DNA from: Ascidia mentula
Taxonomy: Eukaryota; Chordata; Ascidiacea; Phlebobranchia; Ascidiidae
Direction of reading: 5' to 3'
Length of the DNA: 64,000 nt
Assembly (NCBI GenBank): GCA_947561715.1
Contig: OX387205.1
Coordinates: forward strand, 6,701,001-6,765,000
Part shown: one piece after another, positions 51,401 through 59,903 of the stretch
Layout: every line of letters starts with the position of its first letter
How positions within the stretch are numbered: position 1 is the stretch's first letter
Position numbers and translations under genes: made by a program
The notes under the pieces: generated by a model
Database searches by the model: none
What the model was told of the DNA's origin: nothing
Seen by the model: the letters and a program-made list of their open reading frames with translations, nothing else

Positions 51401-52654
51401 TTCAGTACAAGCTTTATTATACAGTGGAAAACGCTGGTACTCCAGTATTGCTTTTGCGGTTGCACAACGTATGTATTTATGCGATTTCAGCACTTGTCCA
51501 TTTTGCAGTATATGACTTTTCGATAAACAATATTTTTTTTCAGTACAAGCTTTATTATACAGTGGAAAACGCTGGTACTCCAGTATTGCTTTTGCGGTTG
51601 CATAACGTATGTAACTATGCGATTTCAGCACTTGTCCATTTTGCAGTATATGACTTTTCGATAAAAAATATTTTTTTTCAGTACAAGCTTTATTATACAG
51701 TGGAAAACGCTGGTACTCCAGTATTGCTTTTGCGGTTGCACAACGTATGTAACTATGCGATTTCAGCACTTGTCCATTTTGCAGTATATGACTTTTCGAT
51801 AAACAATATTTTTTTTCAGTACAAGCTTTATTATACAGTGGAAAACGCTGGTACTCCAGTATTGCTTTTGCGGTTGCACAACGTATGTAACTATGCGATT
51901 TCAGCACTTGTCCATTTTGCAGTATATGACTTTTCGATAAAAAATATTTTTTTTCAGTACAAGCTTTATTATACAGTGGAAAACGCTGGTACTCCAGTAT
52001 TGCTTTTGCGGTTGCACAACGTATGTAACTATGCGATTTCAGCACTTGTCCATTTTGCAGTATATGACTTTTCGATAAAAAATATTTTTTTTCAGTACAA
52101 GCTTTATTATACAGTGGAAAACGCTGGTACTCCAGTATTGCTTTTGCGGTTGCACAACGTATGTAACTATGCGATTTCAGCACTTGTCCATTTTGCAGTA
52201 TATGACTTTTCGATAAAAAATATTTTTTTTCAGTACAAGCTTTATTATACAGTGGAAAACGCTGGTACTCCAGTATTGCTTTTGCGGTTGCACAACGTAT
52301 GTATTTATGCGATTTCAGCACTTGTCCATTTTGCACTACATCACTTTTCGATAAGAAATATTTTTTTTCAGTACAAGCTTTATTATACAGTGGAAAACGC
52401 TGGTACTCCACTATTGCTTTTGCGGTTGCACAGCGTATGTAACTCTGCAATTTCAGAACTTATGCATTATGCAGTACATCACTTTTCGACAAAAAATATT
52501 TTTTTTCAGTACAAGCTTTATTATACAGTGGAAAACGCTGGTACTCCAGTGTTGCTTTTGCGGTTGCACAACGTATGTAACTATGCGATTTCAGCACTTG
52601 TCCATTTTGCAGTATATGACTTTTCGATAAAAAATATTTTTTTTCAGTACAAGC
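45326..52654 (-). repeat. Satellite block 4: family B monomers, inverted
   Basis: The block is inverted between junctions at 45326 and 52654. Its left part repeats the left part of block 2 (shift 16972 bp near the junction). The right part repeats the right part of block 2 (series starting at 38967 against 49729). A 3 bp deletion in two monomers (about 47997 and 48822) and a single-base deletion near 46356 distinguish it. Confidence 0.94.
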
Positions 52655-52713
52655 GTTTTCCACTGTATAATAAAGCTTGTACTGAAAAAAAATATTTTTT
52701 ATCGAAAAGTCAT
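52616..52713. repeat. Inversion junction type 2, copy 2
   Basis: The same 39 bp arms (52616-52654 and 52675-52713) and a 20 bp spacer sit 10486 bp after copy 1. The spacer here has the ordinary GTATAATAAA, where copy 1 has GTATGATAAA. Confidence 0.95.
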
Positions 52714-55666
52714 GTAGTGCAAAATGGACAAGTGCTGAAATCGCATAGTTACATACGTTGTGCAACCGCAAAAGCAATACTGGAGTACCAGCGTTTTCCA
52801 CTGTATAATAAAGCTTGTACTGAAAACAAATATTTTTTATCGAAAAGTCATATACTGCAAAATGGACAAGTGCTGAAATCGCATAGTTACATACGTTGTG
52901 CAACCGCAAAAGCAATAGTGGAGTACCAGCGTTTTCCACTGTATAATAAAGCTTGTACTGAAAACAAATATTTTTTATCGAAAAGTCATATACTGCAAAA
53001 TGGACAAGTGCTGAAATCGCATAGTTACATACGTTGCGCAACCGCAAAAGCAATACCGGAGTACCAGCGTTTTCCACTGTATAATAAAGCTTGTACTGAA
53101 AAAAAACATTTTTTATCGAAAAGTCATGTAGTGCAAAATGGACAAGTGCTGAAATCGCATAGTTACATACGTTATGCAACCGCAAAAGCAACACTGGAGT
53201 ACCAGCGTTTTCCACTGTGTAATAAAGCTTGTACTGAAAAAAAATATTTTTTATCGAAAAGTGATGTACTGCATAATGGACAAGTTCTGAAATTGCATAG
53301 TTACATACGCTGTGCAACCGCAAAAGCAATAGTGGAGTACCAGCGTTTTCCACTGTATAATAAAGCTTGTACTGAAACAAAATATTTCTTATCGAAAAGT
53401 GATGTAGTGCAAAATGGACAAGTGCTGAAATTGCATAGTTACATATGTTGTGCAACCGCAAAAGCAATAGTGGAGTACCAGCGTTTTCCACTGCATAATA
53501 AAGCGTGTACTGAAAAAAAATATTTTTTCACGAAAAGTCATATACTGCAAAATGGACAAGTGCTGTAATGGCATAATTACATACGTTGTGCAACCGCAAA
53601 AGCAATACTGGAGTGCCAGCGTCTTTCACTGTATAATAAAGCTTGTCCTGAAAAAAAATATATTTTTTTCACGAAATGTCATATACTGCAAAATGGATAA
53701 GTGCGAAAATCGCATAGTTACATACGTTGTGCCACCGCAAAAGCAATACCGGAGTACCAGCGTTTTCCACTGTATAATAAAGCTTGTACTGAAAAAAAAT
53801 ATTTTTTATCGAAAAGTCATATACTGCAAAATGGACAAGTGCTGAAATCGCATAGTTACATACGTTGTGCAACCGCAAAAGCAACACTGGAGTACCAGCG
53901 TTTTCCACTGTGTAATAAAGCTTGTACTAAAAAAAAATTTTTTTTATCGAAAAATCATATACTGCAAAATGGACATGTGCTGAAATCGCATAGTTACATA
54001 CTTTGTGCAACCGCAAAAGCAATAGTGGAGTACCAGCGTTTTCCACTGTATAATAAAGCTTGTACTGAAAAAAAATATTTTTTATCGAAAAGTCATATAC
54101 TGCAAAATGGACAAGTGCTGAAATCGCATAAATACATACGTTGTGCAACCGCAAAAGCAATACTGGAGTACCAGCGTTTTCCACTGTGTAATAAAGCTTG
54201 TACTGAAAACAAATATTTTTTATCGAAAAGTCATATACTGCAAAATGGACAAGTGCTGAAATCGCATAGTTACATACGTTGTGCAACCGCAAAAGCAATA
54301 CCGGAGTACCAGCGTTTTCCACTGTATAATAAAGCTTGTACTGAAAAAAAACATTTTTTATCGAAAAGTCATGTAGTGCAAAATGGACAAGTGCTGAAAT
54401 CGCATAGTTACATACGTTATGCAACCGCAAAAGCAACACTGGAGTACCAGCGTTTTCCACTGTGTAATAAAGCTTGTACTGAAAAAAAATATTTTTTATC
54501 GAAAAGTGATGTACTGCATAATGGACAAGTTCTGAAATTGCATAGTTACATACGCTGTGCAACCGCAAAAGCAATAGTGGAGTACCAGCGTTTTCCACTG
54601 TATAATAAAGCTTGTACTGAAACAAAATATTTCTTATCGAAAAGTGATGTAGTGCAAAATGGACAAGTGCTGAAATTGCATAGTTACATATGTTGTGCAA
54701 CCGCAAAAGCAATAGTGGAGTACCAGCGTTTTCCACTGCATAATAAAGCGTGTACTGTAAAAAAATATTTTTTCACGAAAAGTCATATACTGCAAAATGG
54801 ACAAGTGCTGTAATGGCATAATTACATACGTTGTGCAACCGCAAAAGCAATACTGGAGTGCCAGCGTCTTTCACTGTATAATAAAGCTTGTCCTGAAAAA
54901 AAATATATTTTTTTCACGAAATGTCATATACTGCAAAATGGATAAGTGCGAAAATCGCATAGTTACATACGTTGTGCCACCGCAAAAGCAATACCGGAGT
55001 ACCAGCGTTTTCCACTGTAGAATAAAGCTTGTACTGAAAAAAAATATTTTTTATCGAAAAGTCATATACTGCAAAATGGACAAGTGCTGAAATCGCATAG
55101 TTACATACGTTGTGCAACCGCAAAAGCAACACTGGAGTACCAGCGTTTTCCACTGTGTAATAAAGCTTGTACTGAAAAAAAATATTTTTTATCGAAAAAT
55201 CATATGCTGCAAAATGGACATGTGCTGAAATCGCATAGTTACATACTTTGTGCAACCGCAAAAGCAATAGTGGAGTACCAGCGTTTTCCACTGTATAATA
55301 AAGCTTGTACTGAAAAAAAATATTTTTTATCGAAAAGTCATATACTGCAAAATGGACAAGTGCTGAAATCGCATAAATACATACGTTGTGCAACCGCAAA
55401 AGCAATACTGGAGTACCAGCGTTTTCCACTGTGTAATAAAGCTTGTACTGAAAAAAAAAATTTTTTACCGAAAAGTCATGTAGTGCAAAATGGACAAGTG
55501 CTGAAATCGCATAGTTACATACGTTGTGTAACCGCAAAAGCAACACTGGAGTACCAGCGTTTTCCACTGTATAATAAAGCTTGTACTGAAAAAAAATATT
55601 TTTTGTCGAAAAGTGATGTACTGCATAATGGATAAGTTCTGAAATTGCAGAGTTACATACGCTGTG
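52675..55666 (+). repeat. Satellite block 5: family B monomers, forward, truncated by LTR
   Basis: The forward monomers have the same nine-monomer unit (1245 bp shift, 53552 and 54797) and the same variant order as block 3. The array stops within a monomer at GCTGTG (55661-55666), directly against the LTR of element 2. Confidence 0.95.
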
Positions 55667-56572
55667 TGTAACGTCCGTTGAACGCGCCCCGGTTCTTGGC
55701 GCGGAACGTCACACGAGGCGGAATTCCCGCAGTTGAAACGCGTGTCTTTAATGGGCATCAAACTCGCTCGCTCACTCAGTTGATGTTATTTTGTTATCAA
55801 ATGTGCAGTACGCACTCGTACGCAAGATGGAATGTATTTGAAATGTAGACGTTACAGACGTCTGGAGGAGACGAAAGACACGTAGCACACCCTTGGAACA
55901 CGGTTTCTACACAGAAGGCAATGTGTCAAACAAATACACTTCACGTAGATAATTACAGCATAAGGCTCACCAACTATTTGGGAACCGGGAAACTCTGGAC
56001 CACAAAGACGGTCGAAGCAGTTACTGTCGCACACCTAAACGAAACAGGCAGCATAAACTACAATGCGCCACTATGACGTAACACACACAATGCTTACCGA
56101 TAACTTTGGGCGACAGAAGATTGAATACCACACGCTTCACGTGTGTACAAATGCAAGAGAGACACTGCGAGTACAAAGACAGCGTCAACACCGTGTGTAA
56201 ACTTAATCACTTTAACAAGGGCAGCTATACTGTTCAGCGAACTGACTTCTAAGTCATCGCAGTTAAATTAGCCAAAATTACAATTTACACATTTCGGTCA
56301 TTCGGTACTTCAGTCGTTTCACACATATGTACAAATAGACTCACCAGAAAATGCTCGCTCGCAACACAAAAAACCTTTTGCAAGAATGAAATGACGTAGC
56401 ACTGTGCTGCACAGTTGTCGGACACAAAAAGGACGAAACCACGTTGCGTTGTCACTTAAAACCTGGTCTCTTATTATTGCGTCACAGACCGTATGATATT
56501 GCAACACACATTAGTGTAGAGAAAAATGCGCATTGATAGAAATCGGCAATTACTGGCAAACAAGATGTAACA
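55667..56572 (-). repeat. 3' LTR of element 2 (about 906 bp)
   Basis: On the minus strand it begins TGTTACATCT right after a G-rich polypurine tract and ends CGGACGTTACA against the satellite. It has TGT...ACA termini, a splice-donor-like TCGGTAAG at 56100-56093 and a weak ATTAAA at 55752-55747. No credible ORF is present in this stretch. Confidence 0.87.
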
Positions 56573-56590
56573 TACCCCCCCACAATGTAC
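56573..56590 (-). other. Polypurine tract of element 2
   Basis: On the minus strand TGTGGGGGGGTA lies immediately before the LTR start, between the integrase stop and the LTR. This is the expected place for the plus-strand priming site of an LTR element. Confidence 0.85.
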
Positions 56591-56661
56591 GAATCCAAGG
56601 AGTACATTTCAACACAACACACAAACATCGGACAGTAATTGCGAACACAGTTCACCCGCAA

Positions 56662-59178
56662 CTAATCACGCATCGCGTCGTCGCGGCACAATAAGCACAA
56701 TTTTGCGATTGGGCGTCTTAACGCACCAGTGTGAGTCTTGACGATCACCTGACGCACAACTCCCTTCCGATCAGGAAGTACCTCAATCACACGACCTAGG
56801 AGCCACTTGCTCCGGGGCTGGTTGTCGTCCGCCACAAGAACCACGTCATTAACCATAAAATTGGAATGTCCACTTGCCCACTTCGATCTGGGCATGAGTG
56901 TAGGCAGGTACTCGCGAGACCATCGCCTCCAAAACTGATCGGCCAGGTATTGTACCTGACGCCACCGGTTTCGATGGTAACAGTCCTTCCCCGTGAACAG
57001 TCCTGGGGGCATATTCGGCGCTGCACGTTGCAGCAGTAAATGATTGGGAGTAAGGGGCTCCTCATCCTTCGGATCAAACGTCACTGGGACCAAGGGACGG
57101 GAGTTTAGGATTGCCTCGACCTCTACCATCAGAGTGCACAATCGCTCATCAGACAACGTCTGCTCCGAGAGCAGGGCGTTGAGAATTTTGCGCACAGAGC
57201 GTATCATGCGCTCCCATACCCCACCCATGTGGCTGGCAGTGGGGGGATTAAAGCTCCATGCAATTTCGCGTTGTTGCAGATATTCGTGAATCTGCTGTTG
57301 GTTCCACTTCTTCAGTTCTTCGCGCAGGATACGCTCGGCTCCGACGAAATTCGTGCCGTTGTCACTGAAAATCTGGTTTGGACGTCCACGACGACCGATG
57401 AACCGTCGAAGGGCTCCAATAAAGGAGTCGGTCGACAATGAATGGGCTATCTCGATATGTGCGGCCCTGGTGGAGAAACAAGTAAAGATGCAACCGTACC
57501 TCTTTACCTCACTTCGCCCTTGCTTCACAAGGAAGGGTCCGAAGTAGTCGACACCCACCACTGAAAATGGTGGCTTGTTGGCCTGCAGCCTCGCAGCAGG
57601 AAGGTCTGCCACCATCTGCTTCCCCAAGGAACCGTTTCGTCGTCGGCAAGAGAGACACTTGCCCAGCACGCGTCGAACCGCCACACCTCCTTTGACAATC
57701 CAGTAGCGTTGTCTAAGGGACGACCAGGTGTGTCCCATTCCAGCATGACCAACCTCATCATGCTGCTGCATTATCACCAGGTCTGTAACTCGATGGTCGT
57801 ACGGAAGGATGATCGGATGTTTCACGTCGAAGTCGATCAATGCTCGCTCCAACCTTCCGCCAACCCTTAGAATTCCATCAACAAGAATTGGGTTGAGCTT
57901 TCCCAAAGCTCTCTTCTTCTTTGGCAAACGAACAGTTCCGTCCTTTGCCTTTGACACTGTAGCAATGACGTCTGGGAAACTGCGCCCCTGCACGTACTTC
58001 ACGATACCAAGCTCAGCAGCTTTGAGTTCGACGACAGTCAATTGACCAGTCAGCACCCTGTACTTCGACGGAAACCTATTGGCTAGCAACATCGACTTGT
58101 ATCGGAGAATCCATCCGACAGCCTTCTTTAGCCGATTCCAGGACGAATACTTGGCAATAAGTCGATCCGTTGGAGATTCGTTGGCGACGAGACAAACAGT
58201 TTGAGCTTCCTTCTTTATTTGAAGAAACTCGATCGGCACGTTGGACAGGTCGGGGGAAGAGGGCCATGTATCTTCTCTTTCCCAAAGAAACTGGGGTCCA
58301 CTGAGCCATCGGCTAGATCTTAGAAATTTGTTCACACCAAGTCCACGTGACGCTTCGTCAGCAGGGTTCACCTTTGTGCTTACATGCCTCCACTGATTTG
58401 GATGAGATGCCTCTTCAATTTTGGCCAAGCGGTTTGCTACGAACACCGGAAAGCGCTTGTTGCAGTTGCGAATGCTTTGAAGAACGGCAGTCGAGTCTGT
58501 CCAGAACACAGATTGGCATCCGACCAGATCCAATTCCTTCCTTGCAAGTTGATCCAACTTAACTGAAACAACGGCGGCCGTCAACTCCAGACGGGGAATC
58601 GAACACGTCTTCAGTGGGGCAACACGTGCTTTACCCATCAGAAACGAACAGTGAATGCGTCCTCGCTCATCCACCAGCCTCAGGTATGTCACCGCACCAT
58701 AAGCTGTGGATGACGCATCTGCGAAATGGTGCAATTCCGTTTTTCGCACCTTACCGAAACTGCTTGGCTTCACGCATCTAGGTAGAACGACATCCTTCAA
58801 CCGTGGTAGTTGCTGCAACCATTTCCTCCACGTTTCGGAATCCTCATCGGAAAGCACGTCGTCCCAACCAAGTTGTTTCCTGCAGAGGTCTCTTAGCATC
58901 GTCTTTGCCACCACGATCACAGGCGCTGCAAAACCGAGAGGATCATACAACGAACTCACCACTGACAGGATGGCTCTTCTGGTAAAAGACTTCGGCTGCT
59001 TTACGTCAACGCAGAACCCGAACTCGTCTGAGCAAATGTTCCACCGAACTCCGAGAACTCTCTCGCACGACGATCCATCCAGATTCAGCTCTTTCACCGA
59101 TTTTGCTCGTTCCTCTTCGCCAATGGACGCGAGAACTCGCTCGCTGTTGCTAACCCACTTGGTCAAACGAAATCCCTT
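56662..59178 (-). CDS. BEL/Pao Pol C-terminal part: RT end, RNase H, integrase (truncated by insertion)
   Basis: The minus-strand frame is open for 839 codons from the LTR of element 3 to TAG at 56664-56662, with no native start because the upstream part is displaced. Domains in order: RT thumb (GFRLTKWVSN), connection with ERVLGVRW and SSLYDPLGFAAP, RNase H with acidic residues in HHFADAS, RLEL and WTDST, integrase HHCC zinc-binding region (HDEVGH...CLSCRR), and integrase core with catalytic Asp in GVDYFGP (about 57549), Asp in SDNGTNF (about 57361) and Glu in GVWERM (about 57212). The last two are 49 residues apart. A DUF5641-like tail follows, ending around 'RPIAKLCLL'. It would insert element cDNA into chromosomes. 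All catalytic residues are present, so this copy was probably functional until split. Confidence 0.95.
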   Translation of the reverse strand, partial: KGFRLTKWVSNSERVLASIGEEERAKSVKELNLDGSSCERVLGVRWNICSDEFGFCVDVKQPKSFTRRAILSVVSSLYDPLGFAAPVIVVAKTMLRDLCRKQLGWDDVLSDEDSETWRKWLQQLPRLKDVVLPRCVKPSSFGKVRKTELHHFADASSTAYGAVTYLRLVDERGRIHCSFLMGKARVAPLKTCSIPRLELTAAVVSVKLDQLARKELDLVGCQSVFWTDSTAVLQSIRNCNKRFPVFVANRLAKIEEASHPNQWRHVSTKVNPADEASRGLGVNKFLRSSRWLSGPQFLWEREDTWPSSPDLSNVPIEFLQIKKEAQTVCLVANESPTDRLIAKYSSWNRLKKAVGWILRYKSMLLANRFPSKYRVLTGQLTVVELKAAELGIVKYVQGRSFPDVIATVSKAKDGTVRLPKKKRALGKLNPILVDGILRVGGRLERALIDFDVKHPIILPYDHRVTDLVIMQQHDEVGHAGMGHTWSSLRQRYWIVKGGVAVRRVLGKCLSCRRRNGSLGKQMVADLPAARLQANKPPFSVVGVDYFGPFLVKQGRSEVKRYGCIFTCFSTRAAHIEIAHSLSTDSFIGALRRFIGRRGRPNQIFSDNGTNFVGAERILREELKKWNQQQIHEYLQQREIAWSFNPPTASHMGGVWERMIRSVRKILNALLSEQTLSDERLCTLMVEVEAILNSRPLVPVTFDPKDEEPLTPNHLLLQRAAPNMPPGLFTGKDCYHRNRWRQVQYLADQFWRRWSREYLPTLMPRSKWASGHSNFMVNDVVLVADDNQPRSKWLLGRVIEVLPDRKGVVRQVIVKTHTGALRRPIAKLCLLCRDDAMRD

Positions 59179-59222
59179 TGTTACATCGTAAATCTACTGT
59201 CTCCCCAAATGGTAAATTTCTG

Positions 59223-59230
59223 TATAAATA
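59223..59230 (+). promoter_or_regulatory. TATA box in LTR of element 3
   Basis: TATAAATA lies 44 bp into the LTR, followed by GCGCC. This is a plausible core promoter, which would make U3 very short. Confidence 0.6.
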
Positions 59231-59712
59231 GCGCCTCCACGTGGAGAAATTCTCCCCTCGTGTTCGGCAAGTTTGCTGACAACTGTAGTTAGTTTCGTGG
59301 GTCTACGAATCTTGTGTCATTTGTTTTGCAGGAAATTTAAGTTAATTATTCTTAACAAGTTAAGTAACCTGTTTTTATTGCTGTGAACATCAAGTCTCAC
59401 AGTAATTAGTGACCCAGTTGTTTTCGGTAAGTGTTGTTTTATTTGCATGTGTGTTTATGTCAATAACCATTGTCTTGAATTGTCAAACCTGGTTTAAAGT
59501 GTACTTTGTTTGTTACTTGCAGTTCGACTTGAATGCTCGTTGAAAAATAACTGTTTAAAGTCCTGGTCAAAACGTTTCGGTAAGAATGTTTTATCTTTGA
59601 AACCGGCATTTTTCTATTGTACTTATGGCCCAATATTTCATTTAGAAAACCGTCCGCCTAATCCCGTGAAGTACATCTCGCTAATTGAAGCCAACAAGGG
59701 CTTTGTTAATAC

Positions 59713-59718
59713 AATAAA
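59713..59718 (+). terminator. Polyadenylation signal in LTR of element 3
   Basis: AATAAA is followed by a T/G-rich stretch (GTTGGAATTTTGTTGG), the usual arrangement for cleavage and polyadenylation. Confidence 0.6.
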
Positions 59719-59903
59719 CTGTTGGAATTTTGTTGGATATTAGTGGGAAGAAGCCTGTAGTTGGGACCTGGCAGGCGCGTTTTTGAATCTACGTAGAAGC
59801 ACCAGAGTGGACGTCTGTGCCCACCAGGAGCACTGAAGTAGGCGTTACATTCGAAGTTTTCGAAACGTTTGTAAAACAAACGTTTTTGATTTAAAGTGAA
59901 GCT

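Larger units (their letters stand above)
6614..55666. repeat. 138 bp satellite array, about 355 monomers, 49 kb
   Basis: A monomer of 138 bp repeats without interruption. Landmarks in each unit (forward sense) are TTACATACGTTGTGCAACCG, a GTATAATAAAA(C/G)CTTG segment with an embedded AATAAA, an A-run followed by TATTTTTTATCGAAAAGTC, and AAATGGACAAGTGCTG. Spacing of the last landmark (6684, 6822, 6960) gives the period directly. The unit is 46 codons long, so one frame on each strand (motifs SYIRCATAKAILEY forward, LLLRLHNVCN reverse) is stop-free in many monomers and produces very long ORFs. Indels include both in-frame (3 and 9 bp) and frame-breaking (1 bp) events. Many family A monomers carry TAA in place of the Lys codon after GQVL. 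I regard the array as non-coding satellite DNA of centromeric or other heterochromatic type. The genomic location is inference. Confidence 0.97.
55667..59178 (-). mobile_element. BEL/Pao LTR retrotransposon, element 2 (3' part, split by element 3)
   Basis: Reading right to left: the end of RT, RNase H, integrase, stop, polypurine tract, 3' LTR. The element is cut at 59178 by the LTR of element 3; its remaining RT, protease, Gag and 5' LTR should continue beyond the right end of the window. It abuts the satellite at 55666/55667, so ctgtg (55662-55666) is the expected target-site duplication. The 839 codons present contain no stop or frameshift. Confidence 0.93.
59179..59849 (+). repeat. 5' LTR of element 3 (about 671 bp)
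   Basis: It begins TGTTACATCG and ends GGCGTTACA, matching the termini of the element 2 LTR in style. A TATA box lies at 59223, AATAAA at 59713-59718, and there are two donor-like CGGTAAG sites (59425 and 59578). The 3' boundary is chosen on the GTTACA terminus 55 bp before the Gag ATG; a shorter LTR ending after the AATAAA cannot be excluded without the 3' LTR. Confidence 0.75.

Noticed and set aside
6614..55666. CRISPR-like array or other short-repeat/spacer system
   Set aside because: There are no unique spacers: the whole 138 bp unit repeats, with variation spread along it, and the context is eukaryotic.
6614..55666. A CENP-B box or telomere-like motif in the satellite
   Set aside because: I looked for a CENP-B-box-like pattern and for short G-rich telomeric repeats; neither is present, so centromere function is only suggested by array form.
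56700..59190. Plus-strand ORFs such as 58706-59191
   Set aside because: They are antisense to the intact RNase H/integrase frame of element 2.
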